Source of the DNA: a virus
Strand: one strand, 5' to 3'
Length of the DNA stretch: 48,152 nt
Virus record (IMG/VR): IMGVR_UViG_3300007346_000045
Location: 1-48,152 of that record
In this document: one piece after another, positions 37,753 to 47,046 of the stretch
How positions within the stretch are numbered: position 1 is the first letter of the stretch
Layout: each line of letters starts with the position of its first letter
Position numbers and translations under genes: made by a program
The notes under the pieces: generated by a model
Seen by the model: only the letters and a program-made list of their open reading frames with translations
Told to the model about the DNA's origin: nothing
Databases searched by the model: none

Positions 37753-39932
37753 TGGCTACGACAGTTGATACCCTCTTAGTCCGCATTGAAGCGGATATGG
37801 CTGATCTCAAGCGTGATCTTGCCAAGGTTTCTCAAACTACTGAGCGACATACAGACCGTATGGCTGATGCTTTCCGAAAGGTAGGGCGAGCCATTGCGGT
37901 TATCGGCGGCACTGCAATCTTTGGTTCTTTCATTAAAAGCGCCATTGATACGGGCGCTGAAATAGAGGGTTTAAGAGTTAAACTTGATGCTTTGCTTGGC
38001 AGCGCGGAACAGGGTGCCAAAGCGTTTGACATTATGGCTGAGTTTGCTGGTCGTGTTCCGTTTTCTTTGGATCAAATCCAAAAAGGTGCTGGCTCTCTTG
38101 CGGCTGCTTCTGACAATGCAGATGAGCTTGGGGAACTATTACAGATAACAGGTAATATTGCAGCACAATTTGGCATCCCATTTGAGATGGCATCAGAAAA
38201 TGTACAACGGGCGCTATCTGCGGGTATTGGCTCTGCGGACTTATTTAAACAGGCTGGTGTTTCTGCTTTTGCAGGATTTGAAGCTGGCGTAAGTTATAGT
38301 GCGTCTGAGACGGCGGCTATTTTGATCAAGCACTTTGGAACAGGCGGCACATCAGATGGCGCTATGGACGCATTTGCAAAAACAACCGCTGGTACTGTTT
38401 CTATGTTCGGTGACGCAATGCACAAATTTAGGGGTGCAATTGCTGAAAGTGGATTGAACGAAGGGTTCAGAGAATTAGTAGCACAATTAACAGATGTTAC
38501 AAATAGCAGCATGGGGCTTGCAGACATCATAGGTAATTTCTTGGGTGCTGCATTCTCAAATCTTGCAAAAACAATTGATTTTGTAAGACAAAGCTTTGCT
38601 ATACTTGCTAATCCAATGCGAAGTGTAATTGAACTAGGCAAAGAAATTTATACTCAGCTTAGTGAAGCTTTTGGCCCATACATTGCCATTATCATAGAAT
38701 ATGTTCAAAAAGCCATTGATGTTGTGCGCGAAAACATGACGCTTTTGATTGTTGCAACGGGCGCATACATTTCTCTTAACGTAGCAAAGTCTTTTTGGAC
38801 CTCTGCGCAAGAAGCATTCAAATTTGCAAGGGCGACTTTGGCGTCTGGTAAAGCTTTTGCATTTATGAATAGAGTGATTAAAAGATCACCAATTTTTCTT
38901 ATTGCTGGCGCACTTGGATATGCTGCGCAACAATTTGGTATGTTTGAGGATATTGCTGATAAGCTTGAGATGACCTTTGATGATATATTGCCTGACAATA
39001 TTAAACAAATGCTCTCTGCAATTTCAGAGGATTTTACAGAAGCGGCTTCTGATATTGACGAAGCGCGTAGGTTAATTTTTGGAGATGCTGCGGGTCAAGC
39101 TTTTGAGCCAGAAACTTTTGCCCCTGCGGGGGAAGCCGCGAGAGCGATAGAAAACATTCAAGCAGCACTCGCTGCGGCGGGTGGTGGAAAGGGTAAAAAA
39201 GGCTTAACAGATTTACAGAAGGCTATTAATTCTAATATAAGCCCTATTCATGCAGTAAGAAAAGAATTTAATTTATTAAATGCCGCTATGGAAACGATGG
39301 GGGACAAAGCTGGTCCAAAGCTTAAAGAGGCATTTACAAATGTCAAAGATGAGTTGGCTAGATTGCAATTAGAAATGCTAGAAAAAACATACCCAGCTTT
39401 GACGTCTATTAGGGATGGCTTTAACGCAATGGCAGATAGCCTAACAGATGCTTTGGTCGATGCTGTAGAAAAGGGCAAACTAAACTTAGAAAGCCTAAGA
39501 GATACATTCAGAGATATTCTAAGACAAATGATCGCAGATGCTATTAAGGCACAGATTATACGACCTATGATCAGTGGTATGTTCAGCGCGGTAGGCGGTG
39601 CAATTGGGGGTGATGCTGGAACATTCATTTCCTCAATAGGGCAAACCAAAGCTACAGGCGGTCCAGTAATGCGAGGAGCGCCCGTTCTGGTAGGGGAGCG
39701 CGGTCCAGAATTGTTTGTGCCTCAAGGCGCTGGTTCTATTGTCAATGCGGCAACCACAAGGGGCATGGGCGGCGGTGTTACTGTCAATCAAACCTTTGCA
39801 TTCTCAGCAAATGGCGATGAGAGCGTCAAGAAAATCATCCACCAAGCTGCACCACAAATTGCAAAAATGACTGAGCAAGGTATAATGGGCAGTAGGCGGC
39901 GCGGCGGTCAAATGAAAGCGGTCTTTGGTTAA
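37752..39932 (+). CDS. Tape measure protein
   Basis: 726 residues, long helical protein that sets tail length. N-terminus VDTLLVRIEADMADLKRDLAKVSQTTERHTDRMADAFRKV is a tape-measure coiled-coil; hydrophobic helices occur at 45-65 and about 300-345 (YIAIIIEYVQ, LLIVATGAYISLNVA) that could cross the host membrane at ejection. The end carries GGPVMRGAPVLVGERGPELFVPQGAGSIVNA, typical of tape measures. With about 0.15 nm per residue the tail would be near 110 nm (rule of thumb). Starts in a TAATG overlap. Confidence 0.93.
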   Translation: MATTVDTLLVRIEADMADLKRDLAKVSQTTERHTDRMADAFRKVGRAIAVIGGTAIFGSFIKSAIDTGAEIEGLRVKLDALLGSAEQGAKAFDIMAEFAGRVPFSLDQIQKGAGSLAAASDNADELGELLQITGNIAAQFGIPFEMASENVQRALSAGIGSADLFKQAGVSAFAGFEAGVSYSASETAAILIKHFGTGGTSDGAMDAFAKTTAGTVSMFGDAMHKFRGAIAESGLNEGFRELVAQLTDVTNSSMGLADIIGNFLGAAFSNLAKTIDFVRQSFAILANPMRSVIELGKEIYTQLSEAFGPYIAIIIEYVQKAIDVVRENMTLLIVATGAYISLNVAKSFWTSAQEAFKFARATLASGKAFAFMNRVIKRSPIFLIAGALGYAAQQFGMFEDIADKLEMTFDDILPDNIKQMLSAISEDFTEAASDIDEARRLIFGDAAGQAFEPETFAPAGEAARAIENIQAALAAAGGGKGKKGLTDLQKAINSNISPIHAVRKEFNLLNAAMETMGDKAGPKLKEAFTNVKDELARLQLEMLEKTYPALTSIRDGFNAMADSLTDALVDAVEKGKLNLESLRDTFRDILRQMIADAIKAQIIRPMISGMFSAVGGAIGGDAGTFISSIGQTKATGGPVMRGAPVLVGERGPELFVPQGAGSIVNAATTRGMGGGVTVNQTFAFSANGDESVKKIIHQAAPQIAKMTEQGIMGSRRRGGQMKAVFG

Positions 39933-40546
39933 TGGCTATTACATACCCCATAACATTGCCCTCAACAGGCATCTCTGCGATTGAGTGGCGATCAATCAAT
40001 GCTGTAATCAATTCTCAGTCTCCATATACGTTTAAACAGCAAATTGTTGTTCTTGGCGGTCAGAGATGGGAAGCAACCGTGACCCTTCCCCCTCAAAAGA
40101 GAGCAACAGCGGCGGCATGGGCTGCGGCTCTTACAAGCTTAAAAGGCGTTGAGGGCAGTATGCTTTTCGGTCATCCTGATCACGCTACCCCCAGAGGAAC
40201 ATTGAGATCGACCAATGCTGGGAATGCGGCAAGCATAACTGGAACCCAAGGCGATAGTTCGGTCACCATTACAATGCAGACAGGTGATCAGGATAAAACA
40301 CTGTTAGCGGGTGACTTTATCCAGTTAGGGTCAAGTAGTTCTGCGGAACTTTATCAAGTGCTTGCAGATAAAACTGGCAATGGCACATTGGAAATTTATC
40401 CAAATCTGCGTCAAACATATTCCTCTGAAACACTGGGAACAAACAACCCGCAAGGGGTTTTTCGTTTATCTACAAATACCGTTTCATGGAACATAGATAA
40501 TATCGCTAGATATGGAATTTCATTTGATATTGTTGAAGTGTTATAG
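39932..40546 (+). CDS. Distal tail-type minor tail protein
   Basis: 204 residues, right after the tape measure (TAATG). Sequence PITLPSTGISAIEWRSINAVINSQSPYTFKQQIVVLGGQRWEATVTLPP resembles proteins encoded here in GTA-like and marine phages, functionally like Dit at the tail tip. Mostly beta. Exact role inferred from position. Confidence 0.7.
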   Translation: MAITYPITLPSTGISAIEWRSINAVINSQSPYTFKQQIVVLGGQRWEATVTLPPQKRATAAAWAAALTSLKGVEGSMLFGHPDHATPRGTLRSTNAGNAASITGTQGDSSVTITMQTGDQDKTLLAGDFIQLGSSSSAELYQVLADKTGNGTLEIYPNLRQTYSSETLGTNNPQGVFRLSTNTVSWNIDNIARYGISFDIVEVL

Positions 40547-40556
40547 GGGTTGATCG

Positions 40557-41147
40557 GTGTCTAGGGATTTATCAAGCGGCGTATCATCTACCTTAAACGA
40601 CGATGTTATATATCCATTTTTTGCTGTTGAGTTAAACTTTGATAGCGGTACTTTTACGGCTGCGGATGGAACAACCCAAGATCGCGTTCTGAGGCTTTGG
40701 ACGGGCTTGGGAACTCTGACATATGATGGCAACCAATATTTTGGAACTGGTAATATGCTAGACATTTCCAGCATCGAAGAAAGCACAGAGATTGCCGCTA
40801 AAGGGGCAACTATAACTCTGAGCGGTGTGCCTAGCCAAGTTGTATCTTTGGCTCTCTCTGAGCAATATCAGGGACGTGAATGCACAATCTATTTTGGTAT
40901 GACGTCCTCTCAATCAAGTCTGACAGAAGTGTTTACGGGATATATGGATCAGATGAGTATTGATGAGGGTCCAGAGAGTTCTACGGTTCAATTGACTGTA
41001 GAGAATAAATTGATTGACTTGGAGCGTCCACGGGTCGGAAGGTTTACTTCCGAATATCAAAAATCTATTTACTCCGAAGATAAGGGTTTTGATTTTGTCG
41101 AAAGTCTTCAAGAGCAAAAACTGACTTGGGGAAGGGCTGGTGTCTAG
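40557..41147 (+). CDS. Minor tail / tail hub protein (DUF2163-like position)
   Basis: 196 residues starting at GTG 40557 with GGGGTTGATC upstream. Beta-rich: FFAVELNFDSGTFTAADGTTQDRVLRLWTG, IAAKGATITLSGVPSQ, ending EYQKSIYSEDKGFDFVESLQEQKLTWGR, which I know from hub genes of marine phages. Tail tip component by position. Confidence 0.7.
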   Translation: MSRDLSSGVSSTLNDDVIYPFFAVELNFDSGTFTAADGTTQDRVLRLWTGLGTLTYDGNQYFGTGNMLDISSIEESTEIAAKGATITLSGVPSQVVSLALSEQYQGRECTIYFGMTSSQSSLTEVFTGYMDQMSIDEGPESSTVQLTVENKLIDLERPRVGRFTSEYQKSIYSEDKGFDFVESLQEQKLTWGRAGV

Positions 41148-41595
41148 TTATCAGCAAGAGTTTCTTGCAAGCGTATATATCGAAATACAAGAACTGATCA
41201 AAGAGCATTGGCAAGAGATTGCGGTCAATAAGTCCAAGATAAAACTCAATCCTGATTGGGACGCTTATGAGGAACTTGAGAAAAATAATCGCCTCAAGAT
41301 ATTTACAGCGCGAGAAGATGGAAAGTTGGTTGGATATTTCGTTGTTATAACGGGCGTCAACATTCATTACAAAGACCATATGTTTGCACAGAATGATGTT
41401 CTTTATCTTTCAAAGGAACATCGAAAGGGATTTACGGGGATCAAGCTTATTAAGTTTGCAGAGCGGTGTTTGAAGGAAGATGGGATTTCCGTTCTTAACA
41501 TAAACACCAAGGCTCATAAGCCCTTTGACAAACTGTTGGATTATATGCGCTATAATATGGTAGAACGGGTCTATCAGAAATATATAGGTGACTGA
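41140..41595 (+). CDS. GNAT-family acetyltransferase-like protein
   Basis: 151 residues. The GNAT core is visible: a strand KIFTAREDGKLVGYFVVI, DVLYLSKEHRKGFTGIKLIKFAERCLKEDG (the acetyl-CoA helix), and LNINTKAHKPFDKLLDYMRYNMVERVYQK. Starts at GTG 41140. Such genes sit in tail regions of many phages and could modify a tail or host protein; target unknown. In Rhodobacterales GTA-like loci this place holds a peptidase, so this is a different enzyme. Confidence 0.8.
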   Translation: MSSYQQEFLASVYIEIQELIKEHWQEIAVNKSKIKLNPDWDAYEELEKNNRLKIFTAREDGKLVGYFVVITGVNIHYKDHMFAQNDVLYLSKEHRKGFTGIKLIKFAERCLKEDGISVLNINTKAHKPFDKLLDYMRYNMVERVYQKYIGD

Positions 41596-44318
41596 TGGCG
41601 ATTTCGGCTGGCATGGCTTTGGTATCAACCCTTTCCACAGGCGCAATGGTTGGAATGGGGGTGACAGGTGCGACCCTTATGGGCGGCTCTATGATGTCGC
41701 ACTTCCTGATTTCTACAGCTATGGGCGCGGCCCTCAATGCGCTTACTCCAAAGCCTTCAATTCCAGATATACCCCAAAACCAAGCGAATAGCGGCTATCA
41801 AGTATCATCAAGGGCGGCGGCTGCAAACCATCAAATCATCTATGGGAAAACCAAAGTAGGCGGTGCAATCGTTTATGATGATGTGTCTGGTGTAAACAAT
41901 AAGGTTTTGCATAGGGTCATTGCCTTTACTGGACATGAGATTGAGGAATTTACAACTTTCTATTTCAACAATGAAGCTTTGACCCTTACCACAGGCACAG
42001 ACAGTCACAGCGATACTTATTATTATCCTACGGTAGCAACCAGCCCATCTGGTGCTACCCATGACAGATATAACGATTATGTTCGTATATACTTCAGAAA
42101 AGGCGGCACAGAGAATGACACAGCGATTGCGAACCTTATCGCAGAGGGTAGCGGATGGACGTCTGATCATAAGCTAAGAGGTGTTGCTTATGCTTATGTA
42201 AGAATGGCGTTTGATGCTGATGCGTTCCCAAATGGTGTTCCTGAGATGTCCTGTCTTATAAAGGGCAAGAAGGTTTATGATCCGCGAACCAGCACAACGG
42301 CTTGGTCAGATAACCCCGCTCTGTGCATAAGGGATTATTTAACAAGCACAACTTATGGCCTTGGGGAAGCGGCGGCTTCAATTGATGATGATAAGGTAGA
42401 GATTGCGGCTGATGTTTGCCAATATGCGGATTACGATGTTAATGATGCGGACCCGCCATCGACCAAAACAGGGGGCAACCGATTTACTTTAAATGGTGCC
42501 TTTACAACAGCCGTAACCCCGCATGATCATCTTATGGATTTGCTGACTGCGATGGGCGGTGTGCTTTGGTATGGTCAAGGCAAATGGCGAATGAAGGCTG
42601 GTCATTATGTCAATCCAACAATTAGCCTTACCACAGATGATCTTCGTTCCAATGTGCAAGTATCTACAAGGCATAGTCGGAGAGATAATTTCAATACAAT
42701 CAAGGGCGTGTTTCGCGGTCCCGCTACAAACTATCAGCCTACAGACTATGCAGAAGTAACAAACCAAGCGTTCATTGACGCTGATGGCGGTCAAAAAAGC
42801 GTTTACAATCTCAGCCTTCCATTTACTGATGATTTCCAAATAGCGCGTCATTTGGCTTTGATAACCTTAGAGCGCAATCGTCAACAGCTAACGGTAAAAG
42901 CGACCTTCGGCATGAAGGCATTTGAGCTTCAAGTTGGCGATGTTGTGAATTTGACAATCGACAGGTTCGGGTTCTCCTCAAAGACATTTGAGGTTATTCA
43001 ATGGACCTTTGGGCTTTCTGGCGCTGAATTGGGCGTAAGTTTGGTTTTGCGGGAAATCAGCGCAAGTGTTTTTGATACTATTTCTGATGGGCAGGTTTAT
43101 GAAAGGGACAACACAAACCTTCTAAGCCCATTTGAAGTTCCCGCTGTAGCTATTGCAACATCAAATCAATATGGTGGCGTGTTTAAAGTTGTCAGTGAAA
43201 AGCTTCTTAGGGAATTGCAGCTAGACGTAACAACTCAAGATGCTTCAAGAATTGATCGCGTTGAGGTTCAGTATAGACCAGCAAGCACTGGCGATTATTT
43301 AAATATTGGAACGGGCGGTCTTGGGCGGTATAGCGTTTTGGATTTAGACGAAGGAAACTATGACGCAAGAGTAAGGGGCATAAACACATTCGGAGTAAAG
43401 GGCGAATATAGCTATCTTTTGAACTTCTTGCTTGCTCCATTTGACAGTCCACCAAGCGATGTATCAAGTTCCAGCTTTGTTTTCGAAGTATCGCAAGGCA
43501 CAATATTCTTGCAATGGGCTGCTATCTCTGACCTTGATCTCTCTTATTATCTAATAAGATACTCCTCAGACCTCACTACAGCTTCACTGAGCGCGGCAAA
43601 TACATTATGGGGCGGTAACTCAAATGTTCTTGTTGAGCGTGTAGGACGCCCCGCTACGAACATCTCTTTACCCGCTAGATCAGGGACATATCTTATCAAG
43701 GCATATGATAAAGCTGGCAACCCAAGTGATAATGTTGGGTATGTGCTTGTCCCTGCGGCTGCTCTTCCAGTTCTTGGAAACAACATTACTCAGACTGAGC
43801 ATTCTACATTCGGCGGCAATACGGGGCTTACAAACTCAAATATTCAAGTTGATACTGTTCCAAGTCCAAATGAATTGAGAATTGATGATACGTCTGCATC
43901 AACACCTTCTGGGACGTATTATTTTGGTGGAGCATTGTCAGGGGCGCAAACTGCATCCAGTGCAGATTACATTGATGTTGGTACTGTTCGCACGGTCACA
44001 ACTAGCGGATCAGTAACATTTGCGCGATACATAGATTATTCTTCTGTGTTTGATAATATCCCGCAAACTTGGGACACTTGGCCTGATACATTCGACGATT
44101 GGACAAATGAAGATGCTGGGTTTGGGGATTTCTCTACAGCTATACAAGTAAGGGCTACAAGCGATGATCCAGCTTCATCGCCTACTTGGGGGGAATGGGC
44201 TGATGCTCTTGGACAACAGGTTGTTGGACGTGGCTTTCAGTTTAGAGTAAACTTGGACGCAACAAATACTGAAGTGTCACCCAAAATAACTGAACTCACA
44301 GGAACAATAGGTTACTAG
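41595..44318 (+). CDS. Tail tip / host-specificity protein (J-like, with Fn3-like domain)
   Basis: 907 residues. An N-terminal hydrophobic Gly/Ala segment (SAGMALVSTLSTGAMVGMGVTGATLMGG) is followed by the hub part (ANHQIIYGKTKVGGAIVYDD, RGVAYAYVRMAFDADAFPNGVPEMSCLIKGKKVYDPRTS, LCIRDYLTSTTYGLG), found in tail tip proteins. A fibronectin-like region (DRVEVQYRPASTG, YDARVRGINTFGVKGEYSYLLNF) follows from about 545. The C-terminal 250 residues vary and probably meet the receptor or hold fibres. Start overlaps the GNAT gene (TGATG). Confidence 0.88.
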   Translation: MAISAGMALVSTLSTGAMVGMGVTGATLMGGSMMSHFLISTAMGAALNALTPKPSIPDIPQNQANSGYQVSSRAAAANHQIIYGKTKVGGAIVYDDVSGVNNKVLHRVIAFTGHEIEEFTTFYFNNEALTLTTGTDSHSDTYYYPTVATSPSGATHDRYNDYVRIYFRKGGTENDTAIANLIAEGSGWTSDHKLRGVAYAYVRMAFDADAFPNGVPEMSCLIKGKKVYDPRTSTTAWSDNPALCIRDYLTSTTYGLGEAAASIDDDKVEIAADVCQYADYDVNDADPPSTKTGGNRFTLNGAFTTAVTPHDHLMDLLTAMGGVLWYGQGKWRMKAGHYVNPTISLTTDDLRSNVQVSTRHSRRDNFNTIKGVFRGPATNYQPTDYAEVTNQAFIDADGGQKSVYNLSLPFTDDFQIARHLALITLERNRQQLTVKATFGMKAFELQVGDVVNLTIDRFGFSSKTFEVIQWTFGLSGAELGVSLVLREISASVFDTISDGQVYERDNTNLLSPFEVPAVAIATSNQYGGVFKVVSEKLLRELQLDVTTQDASRIDRVEVQYRPASTGDYLNIGTGGLGRYSVLDLDEGNYDARVRGINTFGVKGEYSYLLNFLLAPFDSPPSDVSSSSFVFEVSQGTIFLQWAAISDLDLSYYLIRYSSDLTTASLSAANTLWGGNSNVLVERVGRPATNISLPARSGTYLIKAYDKAGNPSDNVGYVLVPAAALPVLGNNITQTEHSTFGGNTGLTNSNIQVDTVPSPNELRIDDTSASTPSGTYYFGGALSGAQTASSADYIDVGTVRTVTTSGSVTFARYIDYSSVFDNIPQTWDTWPDTFDDWTNEDAGFGDFSTAIQVRATSDDPASSPTWGEWADALGQQVVGRGFQFRVNLDATNTEVSPKITELTGTIGY

Positions 44319-44684
44319 ATGTCACAAAACAGCTTAACTATAGGCAACGTATCAGCGAGTGCAGCAAGAACAGCAATTAACAACGCGCTGGATACGTTGA
44401 ACACACTACACTCTGGGGCAAATGCCCCCTCAAGCCCATCCGCTTACATGCTTTGGTTCGAAACAGACACCAATCTTTTGAAGATTTATGACGGGACCGA
44501 TTGGATAACGATTGGAGAATTGGATACCACGAACAACACTTTTCATCCAATTATCGGTCTTTGGAAGTTGGAAAGATCAGGGAATGATTTGCTCTTTGAA
44601 TATAACGGAACTGGTGTGATGAAGCTAACATCCACAGGTTCGTTGACTTGTGTGGGCGATATTACAGCATATGGAACAGTCTAA
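44319..44684 (+). CDS. Short tail fibre-like protein
   Basis: 121 residues: a helix-rich start (SASAARTAINNALDTLNTLHSGANAPSSPS), then YMLWFETDTNLLKIYDGTDWITIGE and a strand-rich end. The pattern MLWxxTxxxxLKIxxG is widespread in marine phage fibres. Starts just after the tail tip gene and ends in TAATG with the adhesin. Confidence 0.7.
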   Translation: MSQNSLTIGNVSASAARTAINNALDTLNTLHSGANAPSSPSAYMLWFETDTNLLKIYDGTDWITIGELDTTNNTFHPIIGLWKLERSGNDLLFEYNGTGVMKLTSTGSLTCVGDITAYGTV

Positions 44685-45430
44685 TGGCAATTGCTTCGAC
44701 AGGCTCTATTTCAATGTCTACAATCCAGACTGAGTTTGGCGGTTCCAATCCTATTTCAATGTCTGAATACTATCGAAGCAACACATATGAAAATAATGTA
44801 AGTGGTAACAATACTGGGGTTCCTCAATCTGGTGAAATTAAGTTAAGTCAATTTAGAGGAACAGTTCTAGCAAGATACATTTCTTATAAGCTTTTGGGCG
44901 GTGGTGGCGGTGGCGGTTACGGGGTTGAGAATGGTGGTGGTTCTGGAAGGGCGGGATCAGGTGGTACAAGTTCTATGAATTTTGGTGGAACCAATATTTC
45001 AGCATCGGGGGGCTTGGGCGGCGGTAATGGCGACACTTATTACACCTCTGACTTTACAAAGGGGCAAGACGCTTCAACTGCACAAGGGTATTCAGAGAAC
45101 TTTGGGTATTCTGGTGGATACACAGCTTACAATCAGAATGCTGCGGCTGGAACTGGTTATGCGGCTGGCGGCTCTGGCGGTGGTGGAGATCAACCCGCAG
45201 ACTATGATGAAAGTGGAAGCCGTGGCTCTGGTGGAAATGCTGGTCAAGAAAAAGGCGGCGCGGGTTATGTTAATGTGGGGTCATCAATAAGTTATACTAT
45301 AGGTTCTGGGGGCGCTGGGGGGCAATCATTCCATGATGGGGCATCTGGGCGCGGTGGATTTTTAAGATTGGTTTCTAATGGGTCAACAGTTGTATCAACT
45401 GGCTCAAGTGGTAGCTATACGGTGGTCTGA
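44684..45430 (+). CDS. Glycine-rich adhesin
   Basis: 248 residues from ATG 44684. N-terminal anchor (STGSISMSTIQTEFGGSNPISMSEYYR, then SGEIKLSQFRGT) like that of the 29948 gene. From residue 70 the protein is Gly-rich (LLGGGGGGGYGVENGGG, GGSGGGGDQP, GSGGAGGQSF) in the manner of S16-type gp38 adhesins, where polyglycine helices hold receptor loops (VENGGGSGRAG, YYTSDFTKGQ). Strong receptor-binding candidate; loops should vary among relatives. Confidence 0.75.
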   Translation: MAIASTGSISMSTIQTEFGGSNPISMSEYYRSNTYENNVSGNNTGVPQSGEIKLSQFRGTVLARYISYKLLGGGGGGGYGVENGGGSGRAGSGGTSSMNFGGTNISASGGLGGGNGDTYYTSDFTKGQDASTAQGYSENFGYSGGYTAYNQNAAAGTGYAAGGSGGGGDQPADYDESGSRGSGGNAGQEKGGAGYVNVGSSISYTIGSGGAGGQSFHDGASGRGGFLRLVSNGSTVVSTGSSGSYTVV

Positions 45431-45963
45431 TGAGTTGGGTAATCAAATTCGCAAAGCATTCTGAGGCGTTTAATGAGATGTCATTTACGCTTTGGCCTTT
45501 CATTACGGAAATAGCTTTCTGCGATAGGCAGGGCGATTTCTCAACCTCTGTTTGTTTTAATGATATTGCGGCATTGAGAGATTATGTAGGCGATATACCT
45601 CCAGAAGTTCTGTCTGCATCTACAACACGCTATGGCTTTAATTTGGAGAGTTTGCGGTCTGGCAATCAGAGGTTTTATGTCAATGGTCAAGCGGATGGAG
45701 AGACAGTCAGGGCTTATCACTACAACGCTCAAAACCAATTAACGCATTGGAAAAGTTATAAAAAAAGTTCAGGTAATTATCCTATATTGATTGATCGGTA
45801 TAATGCTTCTGGGGAGATCATTAGCGCAGATGAGCCAGAAGAAAGCGGGGATAGTTCTTTTTGGACAGGCTCAAGTGAGATTATAGATACCGCTTCGGGT
45901 CATGACGTGATATATCTTAGGAAAGTGAACGCAAATCAAAGTTACATGAGAGTTATGAAATGA
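45430..45963 (+). CDS. Protein downstream of adhesin, unknown
   Basis: 177 residues starting at TGATG with the adhesin. Mixed alpha/beta (MSWVIKFAKHSEAFNEMSFTLWPF, TRYGFNLESLRSGNQRFYVNGQADGETVRAYHYNAQNQL). Position fits a fibre chaperone or a further fibre-tip part, but the sequence is not known to me. Confidence 0.55.
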   Translation: MSWVIKFAKHSEAFNEMSFTLWPFITEIAFCDRQGDFSTSVCFNDIAALRDYVGDIPPEVLSASTTRYGFNLESLRSGNQRFYVNGQADGETVRAYHYNAQNQLTHWKSYKKSSGNYPILIDRYNASGEIISADEPEESGDSSFWTGSSEIIDTASGHDVIYLRKVNANQSYMRVMK

Positions 45964-46193
45964 ATATGTATTTCGGAGTTGATCTAGTCTTAGGTGTTTT
46001 GATTGCTTCAACTGGTTGGTGGGCTAAAACGCAACACGCCAAATTGGACAAACTCTCCGAAAGTTTATCTACAACACGCGAAATAATGGCGCGTGATTAT
46101 ACATCTGTAAACCGTTCACAGTCTGACATGGATAAAGTTATTGCTCGCCTTGATCGGCTGGAAGGCAAGCTAGACAGGCTGATTGAGCGTTAA
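45960..46193 (+). CDS. Small membrane protein with coiled coil
   Basis: 77 residues: an N-terminal membrane span (FGVDLVLGVLIASTGWWA), then a coiled coil (KLDKLSESLSTTREI, MDKVIARLDRLEGKLDRLIER). Such type-II topology resembles i-spanins or small lysis accessory proteins. Starts in an ATGA overlap. Confidence 0.65.
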   Translation: MNMYFGVDLVLGVLIASTGWWAKTQHAKLDKLSESLSTTREIMARDYTSVNRSQSDMDKVIARLDRLEGKLDRLIER

Positions 46194-46358
46194 GTGTGCG
46201 CTTTGGTCGCAATTTTCTGGGGCCAATCTTTCTCACTGGGGTTATATCAGGTTTGTGTGTACGACTGCGGGTATGACAGACCCTCATATTTGTGGTATGA
46301 TAAGAGCTATGTAGTACCCCCCAGCTACTTCTGCCCTGTGAGGATTTACGATACATGA
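46194..46358 (+). CDS. 54-residue Cys-rich exported microprotein
   Basis: The frame begins at GTG 46194 directly after the TAA of the previous gene and in the same frame, and ends at 46358 overlapping the next start (ATGA). N-terminus is hydrophobic (CALVAIFWGQSFSLGLYQ), then a pattern I know from many phages: YQVCVYDCGYDRPS...YVVPPSYFCPVRIYDT, with conserved C, Y and FCP. Possibly an exported or envelope protein acting near lysis. Reinitiation at TAAGTG is likely; read-through cannot be ruled out. Confidence 0.7.
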   Translation: MCALVAIFWGQSFSLGLYQVCVYDCGYDRPSYLWYDKSYVVPPSYFCPVRIYDT

Positions 46359-46822
46359 TTGATCCTGTTACTGCAATCGCGGGAGCTACAGCCGCTTTTA
46401 ATTTTTTGAAAAAAGGCGTGCAGGTTGGGCGTGATCTCCAAGACATGGGGCAACAGCTTCAACAGTGGGCTGGTTGCATGGCTGAACTGGATCAGGCTGA
46501 AAAGATGACGGGGAAGCCACCTTGGTACAAAGCTCTTGGCGGTGGTACTCAGGCGCAAGCGATGGAAGTATTCCTTGCGAGGAAGAAAGCGCAACAGATG
46601 CGCGATGAGCTACGCGAGATCATTAGTCACCCCGCAATACTTGGTCCTTCGCATTGGCAAGAGTTCCTAAGAATAGAGGCTGAGATTAGAAAACAAAAAA
46701 AAGAACATGAGTTTAGGCGCATGGAAATAAAGCAAACTATTCTTGAGTGGTGCGCTGGCATTGCCTTGTTCTTAGTTTTACTTTCTGGTCTTGTTGGTTT
46801 TGTTTGGTTGGCTAATGCTTGA
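46355..46822 (+). CDS. Membrane-anchored helical protein (marine-phage family)
   Basis: 155 residues. Gly/Ala-rich start (DPVTAIAGATAAFNFLKKGVQVGRDLQDMGQQLQQWAGC), charged middle helices (AMEVFLARKKAQQMRDELREII, EAEIRKQKKEHEF), and one C-terminal membrane span (WCAGIALFLVLLSGLVGFVWL). I have seen similar proteins near lysis genes of marine phages. Role uncertain; envelope-associated. Confidence 0.65.
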   Translation: MIDPVTAIAGATAAFNFLKKGVQVGRDLQDMGQQLQQWAGCMAELDQAEKMTGKPPWYKALGGGTQAQAMEVFLARKKAQQMRDELREIISHPAILGPSHWQEFLRIEAEIRKQKKEHEFRRMEIKQTILEWCAGIALFLVLLSGLVGFVWLANA

Positions 46823-47045
46823 TCCTGTAGGAAATTTACCGTTTGCCGTGAGCGTTGAGAGAAGCCGTGAGAGCATCGAAAACCATCAGGCGCAGCAACA
46901 GGTGCAGAAAGAACATAATCGTGCTCACAAGCTCTCTAAGGCGCTTGAGAGACAGCAACTTGATTTAATGCTCAGTTATGATAGGTTTGGGGCGCGTAAT
47001 ACTCAATTGCAACCTCAAGGACAGATCATAGATATGGAGGTCTGA
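46815..47045 (+). CDS. Small Gln-rich helical protein (76 aa)
   Basis: 76 residues from ATG 46815, overlapping the previous gene by 8 bases. N-terminus LDPVGNLPFAV mirrors the DPV start of the previous protein; the rest is Gln/Glu-rich coiled coil (SRESIENHQAQQQVQKEHNRAHKLSKALERQQ). Unknown function, likely virion or envelope accessory. Confidence 0.55.
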   Translation: MLDPVGNLPFAVSVERSRESIENHQAQQQVQKEHNRAHKLSKALERQQLDLMLSYDRFGARNTQLQPQGQIIDMEV

Positions 47046-47046
47046 A

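Noticed and set aside
38294-38641. Antisense frame in the tape measure gene
   Set aside because: Shadow of an alpha-helical coding sequence; no promoter or ribosome-binding site.
46138-46446. Leftward frame over 46138-46446
   Set aside because: Antisense to the 46194 microprotein and neighbours whose overlaps support the plus strand.
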